From: Patiria miniata
Lineage: Eukaryota; Echinodermata; Asteroidea; Valvatida; Asterinidae
Length of the DNA stretch: 64,000 nucleotides
Assembly: GCF_015706575.1 (NCBI RefSeq)
Contig: NW_024037057.1
Coordinates: 5,451,203-5,515,202, forward strand
Direction of reading: 5' to 3'
The notes beneath the pieces are model-generated. The model did no database searches and had not been told where the DNA came from. It was given only the letters and a program-made list of their open reading frames with translations. The translations under genes were made by a program, and so were the position numbers. Below are positions 35,801 through 48,175 of the stretch, piece after piece. The first letter of the stretch is position 1. Each line of letters starts with the position of its first letter.

Positions 35801-37577
35801 TGATCTCAACCTTTCACATAATTCGAACTTGGGTGGTAACGTAGGAACGTGGGCGGCTAGATTGCAGTCGATTATTCACCTTAAAGCTCTCGATTTATCG
35901 GATTGTGGCATAAATGAACAAGATATTCAACATCTGGGTTCATCGGTTGGGGAGATACAAAACTTGGCTACGCTGAACCTTTCAGGTAACGCTAACTTGG
36001 GTAGTAATGCCGAAACGTGGGCGGCTAGCTTGAAAGGGATGATTCACCTAAAATCACTCGATTTCTCGAATTGTGGAATAAATGAACAAGATATGCCACA
36101 TATTGCATCATCGGTTGGGGAGATGCCAAACTTGAACGGTCTTAACCTTTCAGGCAATGAGAGGATGGGTGGTCACGCAGGAAGGTGGGCGGCTAGTTTG
36201 CAGAGGATGATGCACCTTGAATCACTCGATTTATCGAAATGTGGAATAAATGAACACGATCTACCACATGTAGCATCATCAGTTAGGGAGATGCCAAACT
36301 TGGCCAATCTTTACCTGTCAGGCAGTGAGAGATTGGGTGGTAACGCCAAGACGTGGGCGGCTTGTTTGAAAGGGATGATTCACCTGAAATCACTAAATTT
36401 ATGGCAATGCGACATAAATGAACAAGATCTATCACATATAGCATTAACTGTTGGGGAGATGCCCAATTTGGCCGATCTTAGCCTTTCATTCAATAAGGGA
36501 TTGGGTGGTCATGCAGGAACGTGGGCGGATAGTTTGAAAGGGATGATTCACCTAAAATCACTCGATTTCTCGAATTGTGGCATAAATGAACAAGATATGC
36601 CACATATTGCATCATCGGTTGGGGAGATGCCGAACTTGGCCAATCTTTACCTGTCAGGCAATAAGAGATTGGGCGGCAATGCCAAGACGTGGGCGGCTTG
36701 TTTGCAGAAGATGATTCACCTGAAATCACTAAATTTATGGCAATGCGACATAAATGAACAAGATCTATCACACATTGCATCATCGGTTGGGGAGATGCCA
36801 AACTTGGCCGATTTTAGCCTATCACACAATGAGGGATTGGGTGGTAACGCCAAGACGTGGGCGGCTAGTTTGCAGAAGATGATTCACCTGAGATCACTCA
36901 ATTTATTGAAATGTGGCATAAATGAACAAGATCTACCACATATAGCATCATCGGTTGGGGAGATGCCAAACTTGGTTGATCTTAGCCTTTCAAGAAAATG
37001 GGACCCTAGTCGTATCGCATGAACGTGGCCTGCTAGTTTGCAGAGGAGGATTCACCTTTATATGAGACATTGTAGCATTGACAGTCGGGATAGTTCCGCC
37101 GAGGACTGTCGTGTTCAGCCATGCGATAATGGCATACAGCTGAGCATTCAGAGGTTCTCAGTATTAACGGGCGAGGGTATGGCGGATATTTTGCAGTCAT
37201 TTAGTAATCGGAGAGATTTGGTCAAGTTGATCCTTCGTAACATTGATGGTTTGGGTGGTTTCGCAGATATCTGGACCCCACCCTTACAAAACATGACAGA
37301 ACTTCGGGAGCTGGATTTATTTACATGCTCACTGCAGAGTACAGACATTGAACACCTTGCTGCAGCAGTAAGTCAATTGCCAACCCTAGAATCCCTCAGC
37401 CTTGAGGGAAATAAGTCTTTGAGTGGCTGTGCACAAACATGGGCTCGCTGCCTGAAACAGATGAAGCATGTTAGAAGCCTGAAATTGGGTGATTGTTCGT
37501 TGACAGAAGAAGATAAGAGACACATATCCGAGGCATGGGGAAGTGAAGTTGATTTTGGGGCTTCTGAAGATTACTAG
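29551..37577 (+). CDS. NLR-B: Death–NACHT–LRR receptor with one in-frame stop
   Basis: Exons 29551-29811 (Death, 261 nt) and 30499 onward, joined in phase 1. The second exon is open for about 2,174 residues to TGA 37020-37022. Walker A GSPGMGKST is at 30765-30791, Walker B LILIDGFDEF at 30990-31019, and FIHKTLQEYCAA at 31620-31655. LRRs start near 32040; by eye about 25 two-LRR units. After the TGA the same frame stays open to TAG at 37577 and encodes the expected C-terminal LRRs, so the TGA either truncates the receptor by ~185 residues or is read through. NLR-A has GTA near this position. The start may be the ATG at 29529 (MSFYSFIG) or an upstream exon. The UBD-1 gene lies directly upstream. 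Confidence 0.88.
29913..30406 (-). mobile_element. TTAA-type MITE in NLR-B intron
   Basis: Counterpart of the element at 633-1112, at the same intron position. The right TTAA (30407-30410) is intact and the left one is mutated. It shares AGGGCC...CAATGCA at its end. Confidence 0.55.
30499..37022 (+). CDS. NLR-B exon: NACHT NTPase and ~25 LRR units
   Basis: A single 6.5-kb uninterrupted coding exon. Several adjacent 168-bp units (for example around 32850-33360 and 34810-35330) are almost identical to one another, evidence of recent unequal exchange. The NACHT part is about 90% alike to NLR-A by eye, whereas the region just before the LRRs (31800-32300) is divergent and carries a unit not seen in NLR-A ('FDQCSLTGSNVNKLLSSFRN'). 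Confidence 0.9.
37023..37577 (+). CDS. NLR-B C-terminal LRR segment beyond the TGA
   Basis: In the same frame as the upstream exon and clean from the TGA to TAG 37575-37577. It aligns with 7800-8370 of NLR-A: 'CRVQPCDNGIQLSIQRFS', 'GMADILQSFSNRRDLVKL', 'EHLAAAVSQLP', ending 'EVDFGASEDY'. It lacks the acidic tail of NLR-A. Confidence 0.65.
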   Translation, partial: TWPASLQRRIHLYMRHCSIDSRDSSAEDCRVQPCDNGIQLSIQRFSVLTGEGMADILQSFSNRRDLVKLILRNIDGLGGFADIWTPPLQNMTELRELDLFTCSLQSTDIEHLAAAVSQLPTLESLSLEGNKSLSGCAQTWARCLKQMKHVRSLKLGDCSLTEEDKRHISEAWGSEVDFGASEDY

Positions 37578-39290
37578 ATGAACAATTCACTCCTGGGCTG
37601 GGATATGTAATTCCCATGCCCAAAGTAGCCTATAAGATGAATTCTCACGAGTATAATGATGTTCTTTTCAAGTAATCTGCCTCGAGTCAGCCATTTTGTG
37701 TGAACATAATGTAAAGCACGATAATCGAAACACGTGTTGAACAAACGGAGATATGATGCGTATTCATTCAATAACTTAATCAGTCGTAATTAAGCTAATC
37801 CGTTTCTAACCCAAACATAAAACACCTAATTTCAAGACGGAATTGTTATTGATAATACGCGTATTTAGATATTCGCAAGACTGAAGGCATTTTCCCCGCA
37901 TTAATTGTAAGAACTTTGGGAATAGCATAAAAGTTTCAAAAATGTTATCATTTTCTTACGAAATCACATAATGCATCCTGCAACTTCATCAGTTAAAATA
38001 TTGAAGTCCGTTTGCCACGGATGTCAGAATGTTCGGATGTAATTGTTTTTGCAATTATTTGTGCTGGACTCATATGTTGATATCTCTGTCTACGAGACTT
38101 GTAAAATAACTCAAATTTGCTGGACATGGAATGGAGGGGCTAGGTGCAGGTCGTGCAAGAATTGATCTCTCTATAAAAACACATGCAACATACACGTATG
38201 GAGGAGTGCATATCATTCCACACTTCAGAACTATTCTCTGTTTCTAACAAAGAAAAGTGGACCCCTGATAATTCTCGGGAAGGGGATCGCTAATTATCCG
38301 CTCTCCTTTGTACAATTGTATACTGGTCGAATAAGTTTGTACCAGCTTCACATATTTGATAGCAGTGAATATCCAATGCGCATCAAAGTTGTATCATTGT
38401 CACGCAAGTATATTTGAGAGTTTAATCCAATTCCGGCTCAGTGTTGAATGGCATCGTAACAGAATCGAGGACAGCTTAGCATCGGTTCTGTTGCTTGCCA
38501 GAAAAGTAAATAGTGGGATAAATGTTTTACTTTAAAATCTTCCAAATACATTATTAACGATTGCAGATACAAACTCAATTTTATATTCTCTCTTTAACGA
38601 CATCATCTCATTTTTATTATATTTTTTTTTAAACAAGGCATCTCTGGGGCTTAACAGCTAGAAACATTATCAATTAATATAGACTGCTGATGGCTTGTCG
38701 CCCAGATATCGATTCACCTCCCACTTGAAGCTGGCCAGATTCCTGATAGTGGGTATGTGGGCAGAAAAAGAGTTCCATATTCTTTATAACTTAATAAGAT
38801 ACAATAACAACGAAAAGAGACTGCGCTGTTTGATTTGGTAAAGCCTCGTTGGTGAACAGCCTAACATGTATAATTTTACCTGAATAATTGGATGATCTAA
38901 TCACTGTGTTATGTCGCCGTTGACTTATTATTTGCGTACGCCTGGTAAAGAAATTACTCAATATGGAATATATGAGAATATTAATATGTGGACCATTGAG
39001 ATTATGGAATACAGTCAGTAAGAAATCTCAAGGTTTCCAGAATGTGCCATGCTGTTTATAACTTGTACATATCTTTGATAAACTAAACTTTGTGTGAGGA
39101 ATCGAACTGAAAGTTTGAAAGTGTACATATTTATGCGCTTATATTGATAGTGCCACAAGAAGTGCTTATCCTTAACCGGGTATTTTTGTATCAAAAAAGT
39201 CTCTCATGGCTTGAAGTGTTTACGTACCATTGAAATTGTGTATTTGATTAATTTGATTAATTTGGCAGAGGCAACCTTTCCAATGCGACC
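37578..39290. repeat. NLR-B 3' flank, paralogous to 8500-10520
   Basis: Non-coding. Same order of shared landmarks as downstream of NLR-A, with indels. The similarity fades after about 39250. Confidence 0.65.
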
Positions 39291-40790
39291 GGTCTTCAAA
39301 GACGTACGCATGCGTAGATGCATGTACGCATGCGTAGATAGTATACCTGTATAATGTGGCCACTACCCGCCATTCCTCTTTGTGGGTATTCACGTTATGC
39401 TTACGTTTACAACGTTAGAAACAGATAAATATTTTATCAATGTTAAATGGTGTCTTATGGGGGAAAATACTCGAAATTGCATTATTTTGCCAAAAGCCCC
39501 AAGCCTTAAAACGCCTTATTGATAATAATTGATATAAAAACCAACTATTTCTCAAGTGTGGATTTTAGCTGCCTGTAATTCCTAAGACACTAAGCCTAAT
39601 GTCAAGAAAAACAAATCAAATTTTGGACACTTACTTATAAAAAAAAATGGTTCGCATTTTTTTGTAGTTTTTGTTCAGAATTTTGAAAGGAATCATACTG
39701 TTGACAATCAAAACAATCAAAGGAATGGTTAATCATTTGAAACGAAAATAATTTTCTGTAAGTACAACAATTGCCAGTTTTCAATGTTTGTATTGTGAGA
39801 AAATTTGTCTTCCAATTAAGTATGAGTTCACTCTACGTATAATGAACAGTATTGAGATAATGTTTGATTTTTATCCTGACGGAAACGAGGGATTTGATAC
39901 CTATGTACATGTAATTGATATATTATGCGAATCATTTGGACTTGCCTGAAATAAGTAATTGACAAATAAATTCTGTAATGGAGAAAAAACAAAGAACAAT
40001 TTGAACTCGTGTCTTATTCTTTAAGGAAGAAACAATTTTAAGGTTGCATATAAGTAAATACATTGTCATACTAACGAGAAATATAACGAGAAAATTGGGA
40101 CACCACATCTTCACATCAAATAAAACCTTGATTTAACCTCTTGAATTTGTTTTTTTTATTAACGAGGGCAGAGCTTTGCTGTGTCCTGTGTTACTTTTTG
40201 TTATAACGTGACGCTGGATGTCAACACCGAAATAAATACAAATGCATTTAAATAAATGACTAAATAACTAACAGAATAAAACAAATCAGAAGATGAGTAA
40301 TAAAAAAAAAAAAAATAGATTGAAGCAAAAAATCAATGTATTTCGACCCAAAATAAAAGATGACAGAAAATTATCTTGCAACGTTGAATAAAAACTGAAT
40401 GTGTTTGTGCAGATAACTTACGTTGTAACATCACAGTCAACACAAAACATACGCAAAAATAATGACGAAAGAGAAGTTCTTTTTTACACCTGAGCACATC
40501 AACGTCTGTACTTTTTTTATGACGATCCAGGAGCATTAAATGTTGATTTACAATTGGTGTAAGTAGAGGACAAGACAACGAGAAAACGTTTTTCAACAAT
40601 ATCTACACTATTTCACCTAATTTAAAGAACAAGTAAAGTTATGTTTTTCTGAAATCGATTTTGGCGTCAAGTTGATGATATTTTACTTACGATCATTGAC
40701 CGCGTATTGGTCTATTTCTGTATGTCACTTGCATGCTGGAAGAGTCGTCTTGACTAGTGCCATTGCGGTCTTCCAAAACCACCCAATAGA
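39291..40790. other. AT-rich spacer with no recognised feature
   Basis: Homopolymer-rich DNA with only short chance ORFs of up to 88 codons. I see no splice-bounded exon, RNA gene or transposon end. Confidence 0.5.
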
Positions 40791-42110
40791 TACTTGTGCA
40801 CAGGCTGTTTGATCTTCAGTTGTTATATATTAACGGTTCTAAGGACTTTTTGTCCCACAAGTACATGTATAGTTTCCGGTTACGCTTGGCTGTACTGGTT
40901 ACACATAGCCGTGAAAAGCGGCATATATTGTCCATTAGTTTGCATACTCGTAGGTTTTTAACAGCGCCCCAATCGATAGATGGTACCAGCCCCCCCCCCC
41001 ACCCCCCATGATTTTACAGAGGCCAAGTGTCCGGAGAAAACCCAAAACGTGTGTACATTTCAGCACGGATGTGCAAGTGCCCTTTTTAAGAAATGTTTAA
41101 CCCCCCCAATAAAATTGACCTGGCTACGCCCCTGTTGTAAGCGCCATCAATGCGTTATGACCTTTGGCCGTATTTGTCGTGGGCGCTTATCTATTCACGC
41201 AATATTCCAAAAGTCAAGAAGTGAAGTGTTTAAACGAATATTTATAGAGTCTGATGCCGCCGATAGAGCGTGCTAGGTGTGTTTCTAGCTGTGGCGTAAA
41301 TCTGTGACGGAGAGTGGGATGGGGGAGGGGAAGACCCATAGGGGGCGCTGATCACGATACAAATGCACATCTTTATATGTACTCCCGCTCTATAAAACGA
41401 CGCATTTTAAGCTGTTTAATTTTAAGCTTTTTTACTCCATTTATCAGTGCTATTGAATACATTTGGATTTTAGGGAAGTTCGAAAAATCCCTCAAAATCC
41501 ACATTTTTGGTTCCTCACTAAGAACAAGTAGGGGGAGGGAATAATTCAAAAACCCACTGATCACCCCCTGGTCCAAAAGTGGGGAATTTATACCCCAACC
41601 CCCCCTGGGATTTACGCCCCTGGGTCCACTAATCGGCTACGGTCCGTTTTTGGCTTCTAAAAGAGTTTGAGGCCTATGACTTAGTGGAATCCGGCTCAAT
41701 CCAGGCCCTTGTTCTGCTTCAGCAATATTAACTCAAATAATACGAAGCAAAAGTTTGAAGAATATCCCATTTAGTTGTGATGGTAACACTCAAAAAATGA
41801 TCCTCAAGTCAGAGATGAAGCCGCAGCCGGGAACAGATCCGTGCTCTGGAACTTGAACCCCCAAAGATGAACCCATCATCTGGTGTCCTGCCTCGCCTTG
41901 TATAAACCAGTTGAAACAAGATCACGCCAAGTGTAGTCTGTGCTACCTTGCCAGGGTTCATTATCAAAACGAAACTAATTATGAGGATCACGAGTTACAG
42001 TTAATATCATAATTGTGTTTACTTAGAGGGGCGTATAGCAGATCTGCATACAATCCATCGCAGTAGGCCATCGAACACCAGTTGAGTACATGGACAATTA
42101 CCATTGAGTT
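40791..42110. repeat. Block M, copy 0
   Basis: Contains the shared stretch with 'AACCCATSATCTGGTGTCCTGC', 'AGTGTAGTCTGTGCTACCTTGC' and 'GAGGGGCGTRTAGC' (about 41815-42065), which recurs near 45790-46020, 48550-48790 and 54230-54420. It also has poly-C (40988-41007) and the sequence TGGCTACGCCCCTG near 41122. No gene. Confidence 0.5.
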
Positions 42111-42169
42111 TACTTTCTGTGAGTGCATCTTCAACTCTTTCTTCCAACGTCAAACCGGTAAATACCAAG

Positions 42170-42396
42170 ATGTCGCAAAAGACCATTCAGGATTTGAATG
42201 CCTACATTAAGGCAACAGCCGTCGTGTACGACCACTCCAACACCAAACTCGTCAGCAGGAAGACTAAAGTCAGCAGGCGTAGGAAGGAAGCGTTTCTTTC
42301 TGTGCTTCCATACAGGAAACCGTCGTCTGATCACCACTCCCATGAGAGAAGGACTTCATCATCCCGCAAACCAAGAAGCAAACCTGCGAAAGAAAG
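42170..42396 (+). CDS. Orphan UBD first exon
   Basis: An ATG in the same ACCAAG context as UBD-1 opens MSQKTIQDLNAYIKATAVVY, a 75-residue basic N-terminus ending in phase 2 at a GTAAGA donor, the same phase as UBD-1 exon 1. No second exon follows within several kilobases. It could be spliced 12.8 kb onward to UBD-2 exon 2 (55215), which lacks a usable first exon, or be a stranded duplicate. Its frame is intact and most differences from UBD-1 are conservative, arguing for use. Confidence 0.6.
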
Positions 42397-44050
42397 GTAA
42401 GAGACTTTGTAAAGGATGTTCCTAAAAGAAAACTCCAGCTCTCTTAACATATGTATTTAAATTTGCAGAGACTTAAACTCGATGTCACATCTCCGGGATT
42501 GGCCCTTCCCAAGAGATTGACCTCCGGCAGTCCAACCAAGACATGAAATGATCAGCATTCAATTACACAATGGGAGGTGATGCCTCATTTCCCAATATAG
42601 TAACATTAATTTACAATATATTTACGAAATTTAGAAGCAAAATCAAATGAAATGTATTGACATTTAAAATGTCTGCTTGTGGACCTCTCGTCAGTGCTGT
42701 ACATGTTAATACATCTCTCTAGTAAAACAGCGCAGGTCCAACGATGAGGCATTAATCTTCTTGAAACGTCTCGTTGTTTTTGTTGTTTTCTTGCAATGTG
42801 TGCCACAGTGGTCAGATGGGTGGGGATGATTGTGTGATGCTTCTCCGAAGGGGACATTGCATGTAATTATCTTTTAAAAACTATTTATTTATTTATTTAT
42901 TTATTTTATTGGCTACTTCCATTTTCTATTGTCTGTTTCTTTCTTGAACGTATATAAATTAACATTTTATAAACCTTTTTGCTCTTCTAATTTCCATTTT
43001 GTTCCATTTCTTTCTTGAACTCATATATAAATATATACGTATATGAAACACGGCATCGTTCTCATCTGATATTTTGTCTGAGTGAACACTGAACACATTT
43101 TTTGTTTTCATACATTTATACACTTTTTTGTCTTCTTAGTTAACCCATTCTTGAGAGCCAGAAATGATTCGCTGCAAAACAATGCAGGGCAAAATATTTA
43201 TCTTAAGTAGTTCGCCTGTGAGATAACAGGAGAAATTCAAACAGTAACAGTAACAGAGAGTGACTGTCCATAAACGGACATCGTTGAGCAGTTTTATCAC
43301 TTAATGCTTCACATAATGACTCTCCATCTTCATATTATTTGATACCAGTCATCAAAAGACATCACACTGCCTTCTTATTTTTTTTTTACCAACAGCGATA
43401 GTTTATTTTGTTTGTTTAGATATACAAGAATGACTTGAGTAATTAGAGAGAATTGGGATTCATAAAAGTATCTGTTGACGGATTGAAAGAAGACTATTCC
43501 ACGTTTAGGGGACCTTAACACAATGGGTAAAGGAAGTTCTAAATTTGGGAAGATAATTTGCAGATCGAGGACTATCCACAAAGATTGAAGATCGAAAAGT
43601 GAATTTGGTTAACACGGTTCAAAACTTTTACAGATTAACAGAATGAGACCATTTTAATAAGCTTAAACATAAATAAAGAAACTTCTTATTGATTGCTTTC
43701 CTAAAGTTAAAGTATTTTTAAAAATTAATAAATAAGGTGTGTTGTCTTTAGGATTAGTTCACAAGGATTCTATAGAGTCGTTTCTGGAGGTTCGTCACGT
43801 TGGTTAGTCTAGATATAAAGCTCGAGGCCAATAAATAAGATTGGATTATTAAAGCCATACTAAAGCATTCTGAAACATATAATAGAGCATCAATTACCTC
43901 CATTCGAAAATAGTGGACTTAGAATGTGTCTATTAAATATAATTTTGTTAAGATGAAACAATTTGCATATTTTTGGTTTTAGTAAACGCTAAAGATGATT
44001 TATTTAAGATTGAAAGAAAGATTAACGCACCTAATAAACACGTTTGTTAC
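42397..44050. other. Spacer downstream of the orphan exon
   Basis: No exon similar to UBD exon 2 is found here. It includes a TATT microsatellite at about 42884-42907. No other supported feature. Confidence 0.5.
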
Positions 44051-44340
44051 CTTACACTTCAGGGTGAATATTTTGAAACACTTCCTGAAGAATCTCATGA
44101 TCAAAATGGATGTGTGTCAGCTATAAAAAAGAAATGAACTTTTTTTATCAGAGAAAGGAGTTAATACCTTTTATAAACTAAACAATAATTAACTGTAATC
44201 ACTTTGGAATATGTTGACCATAGGAGCCAAGGTTTTGATACTGGACAAGTACTGGACAAGGTATCCTGAGCATTTGTACTAACGATGATGTTATCTATCA
44301 TCGTAGCAGACTTTGGAGCGATCCTGTTTTTTTTTTCTTT
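44050..44340. repeat. Block N, copy 1
   Basis: Shares 'TTCCTGAAGAATCTCATGAT', 'CAAAATGGATG', 'TTATCAGAG' and 'AACAATAATTAACTGTAATC' with 47945-48150 and 53650-53800. Non-coding. Confidence 0.6.
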
Positions 44341-45526
44341 CTAAAACTATAGAAAAGCTGAGTGACCGAGAAGAGTTGTTTAAAGGTGTTTGTCGGAGAG
44401 TGAGTATTTAAATAACTTCAAAATTAAGTAATATTTTGAAATGAAAATTCATAAAAGGATTTTAATTATGAACGACTTTCATGAGCCCAAATTTCAGCCT
44501 GATGTGATTTTTTATTTAGAAATGGGAGCACAAAACCTTTAAACTCGATTATCTCGAAAAGTGATTTTCTGCGTGCCTGAGCTGCTAACGCCCTTTTCCT
44601 TAGCACACGACGTAATTGTCAACAGCGCCGAAAGATCTTTCTTCGGCTCGGGATACCAATTTAACAAAGAGTTATGTCGCATGTCACTCTGTAAACGCTC
44701 AGCCAAAAGAAATTTTCGGTGGTGGTTTAAGTTGTGCTGAGCTGCCCGGCCATCACGGCGTCATGAGCCAGTTTGAGCACACTTTTGGGGGTCTCAATTT
44801 TGGGTAATTGTTTGACAATTTTCTACAGATGGTGATTTTAATTCCCTAAATAGCATGCCATCAGATAATGAATGCTTGACTCATTTGCCCTACCATTTAT
44901 TTTACTATTTCTTCTTGTACAAGTTTCGTCAATCAACTTGTCACAAAGTTTCGTCATTCAACTAGGCCTGTTTTTCGCCTCCGGTAGTCTTCAGTAGTTG
45001 TAAGTCGGCACGTTTTACCTTCTGAGCATGCGTGCCAACTACGGCCGACACGTCGTCACCGCAAAGAAGAAGAACCATCTATCTTCCTCAAACAACTGAC
45101 CAATGAATGAGGCCGAGCGTTGTCCCAATCCCCAGCGACGTACATCGAGAATTTGTAATCATACACGGTTATATAGTGTTACTTAGCTCTCAAACCCCAC
45201 GGTGATGTGTTCATAATTATGTACCCTGCTCTTGTGTTTTTCCCAAAACAATTATATTTGTTTTGAAGGCAATCGTTTGATTTCAATGTGGGGCGTCTAT
45301 TCTACTTTTTGTGTGGTCAGGCAGAATATAATTCGCAATTTGGTAAATGATATTTCATGCGAAAACTCGATTTTCTTTGTTAGATACGTTAAGCAAAGTG
45401 AATACATTTCATATTGCTAAAAAAAAATTATTCGCCGTGAAACTCGAAAATAGCACGGGGAGAGCGACATTGAAAAATACAGGCGTTGAAGCAGTTATTG
45501 TTTCACAAAATCTACCCGACAAAATG
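44341..45526. other. Spacer without recognised genes
   Basis: Only short chance ORFs. I see no clear repeat ends or RNA genes. Confidence 0.45.
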
Positions 45527-46690
45527 AGTGTTTTGGAGGCTGCATTTTGGAATGATTTCATGCCATGAGTACATGCTACTGAAAACCTGACAGTTTGAAA
45601 GATTGTACCCAGAAATAAAAAATGGGACCCTACAAGCTCACTGACTAGGGCCTATTATCTAAAATCACGCCATGTTTCCAAGGTCCAAAAACTGAAGTGT
45701 TTACAGCTTTTGCGATATTTGCAAAGTCTGATGCTACTGGCTAGATAAAGCTAGATATAAGTGGGTTTCCAGGCACGGATTCCGTTCCGTTTTTGGCTTC
45801 GGGAGAGATTGCGAAGCCCCCAAAGATAAGCCCATGATCTGGTGTCCTGCATCGTCATGTACAAACCATGTTAAAATAAGATCATGTCAGGTGTAGTCTG
45901 TGCTATCGTTCCTTGCAAAGGGTTCATTTAATTACCAAAACGAGAACAATCGCATCACGAGTCACAGTTAAGTGTGTTTGCCTAGAGGGGCGTGTAGCTA
46001 ATCTACATACAATCCATCGCAGTAGTTCATTGAATGCCAGAATATACAGGCCCAGATTACACAATAGGCACAGTAGGCACTTTGCCTAGGGCCTAGGAAA
46101 AAAATTGGGGGCCTACAAAAAATTTGGGGGCCGACGAAAATTTGGGGTGGGGGGCCCAACGAAAATACCGCAGTGTGCCATAAAACACATAGACCTACCC
46201 ACCCACACACACGCGCGCTTACAAAGGCATAGAAGTGAGGTACTTCCTTTGTTCTCGTGTATTAAAATTTTGCATTGTCGCACGCTAATGTAAAAATGCT
46301 CTGATTTTAACTAGAATTAATATCCTTCGCTGAAATTCTAAAACTCTTCCATTTCCGACATATCAACCCACCTTGGAAATTCCTAGTTTTTAAATAAAAT
46401 CCATATATCTTTTTCGTGAAAAAAGTGAAATGTTTTTGAAAACGTTTGAGGGTCTCTTTTTTTTAGAAATTTCGATTTCACCAACTGACGCTGTACAGCA
46501 TGTATGCATTGGCCCTACGTATAGAATGTACGCGTAAAGTCTGTCGTTCTGAAACACGGTGCCAACCATGGGCGTCGGATCGGTGGGGAACGAGGGACTG
46601 GGGGCTGGAACATTTTATGGGAGGGGGGCGTCATGTAGGGGCGTCAATCGCTTCTCAAAAGTGGGGGGGGGGGACATACCTTGATCACAA
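45527..46690. repeat. Block M, copy 1
   Basis: Begins with GGAATGATTTCATGCCATGA and continues through the shared 'GACTAGGGCCTATTAT', 'CATCGCAGTAGTTCATTGAATG' and 'TTGCCTAGGGCCTA' stretches to a poly-G run at 46663-46672. Closely matches 48176-49470. Confidence 0.7.
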
Positions 46691-46699
46691 CTGATGCGA

Positions 46700-47930
46700 A
46701 AAGCACTTACTGAAACAGCCTACGTGTTAAGCTGTCTGATAGTGGATCCGGGGTAAGGGGTTCAATCCCCCTTGGTGTCATCTTTTGGTTTTCGCTGCCC
46801 GCGGTTATGTCATTTAAGAGTATTAGTTTCCCGTCGTCATTTACCCACAGCAGTTAGCTCGGTCGGTCGGTAAGCTGACTCACAAGTTGGGACTGTCTGC
46901 GAAGTCCAGGTTGGCGTCTGCGTATAGGTACGGGGTTCTTTTGCTGACTCGGCAGCAAGGCTTAGTGTGCCACCTCGTTTCCTCCCTTTATGGTACCTGA
47001 CTTTCGAGTTACATGGATAGACAGGGAAGGAGGTGTGGTGGGCCGGGTACCGAGTCCCGGAAGAGTTCTATGTTGGAAGTCGGTAAGGGGCTCATTGAGT
47101 TAGGGTCATAAGTCCAACTCCTGAAGACTTGGCCATCGGCACATAACTTTTTGTTTTATTTTCTTTCTTTTTTATATCGGAGGACAATTACAAGAATGAT
47201 TAATTTGTTATATTGAGAGCTTGTACTTTTATCGTTCGAAATTATTTTTTAAAATTGCTCGAAAATACAAAATCCAGCTATAATTTGTCGCAAAACTGCA
47301 TGTAAATGATCAGTACCTTTGCGCATACCTTGTACAGGCCTGTTCCCTGATCCCAGACAGCAGGGGGGGGGGCTTTAAATCCTATATTGTGATTTTTTTT
47401 TATATGCGAGTGCGAAGCCCTGAAGGCGTGGGGTCCGGGGATGCTTAAGAGCCCTGGGAAATTTTTGGATTGCAGATGCTCTGCTTGACTCTCTATCGAA
47501 ATATGCCTTCGTTATAATGAGTCGTCACTAATAAGAATCAGCTCAATTCGTATTTGTGCGAGCGAGCACGTGCTTGTTTGTGTTTTGCACAGCTGTAGCT
47601 GTCAACCCCATATGAAGCGACTTTGCGCGGCAGCTTTTGCCGACATGACAGAATGTACAATCTTTTGCCATGGGTTTCAGAACCTGATTTTAGCTTCGCG
47701 CAGTTTTAAGCTGCAGTGTTTATTATTTATATTCCCCACTTTGTTCTTATTCCCTCTTTCTTTCCCCTTCCTTCTCCATTCTTCGGAACACTGGTGCCAA
47801 GGGCCTACGAAACACTTACTCCGTGCCTGAGAATAAAGACAACTATACGATTCGTTTTCGTTTTACTGAAAGAACACTACCCTTTTTGTGATCCGTGGAC
47901 AGAACTGTAAAACTGTGAATGTGTTTAAAA
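46700..47930. repeat. Block P, copy 1, with tRNA-like SINE motif
   Basis: Paralogous to 51970-53640. At 46855-46875 it reads AGTTAGCTCGGTCGGTCGGT, which resembles a tRNA D-arm/A-box, followed by conserved non-coding DNA to about 47150. This may be a tRNA-derived SINE, but I find no convincing B-box or tail, so that is tentative. It holds only about three GGTC units where copy 2 has about 33. Confidence 0.5.
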
Positions 47931-48175
47931 CTCTGTCATGTCTTCAAACAGTTCCTGAAGAATCTCATGATCAAAATGGATGCGTGTATGATCAGCTAAA
48001 ACAAAAAGAAAATATTTTTTTATCAGAGGAGGAGGTAATGCATTTTAATAAACAATAATTAACTGTAATCACATTGGAATATTTTGACTATTACAACTCG
48101 CATAGAAGCAATTTTGATATATACCAGTTTTGATATAAACCAGAGTGACCGAGAAGAGGTTGTTAAAACATTTTG
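47931..48175. repeat. Block N, copy 2
   Basis: Same sequence order as 44050-44340 and 53640-53840, here directly joining block P to block M. Confidence 0.6.

Noticed and set aside
41809-42110. UBD promoter shared between copies (block M precedes the orphan exon and UBD-2 exon 1 remnant)
   Set aside because: Block M also occurs twice without any UBD exon downstream (46 kb and 49 kb) and is not seen upstream of UBD-1, so proximity is better explained by duplication.
46855-46930. Functional tRNA gene
   Set aside because: Only an A-box-like stretch; no consistent cloverleaf, anticodon arm or B-box. At most a SINE head.
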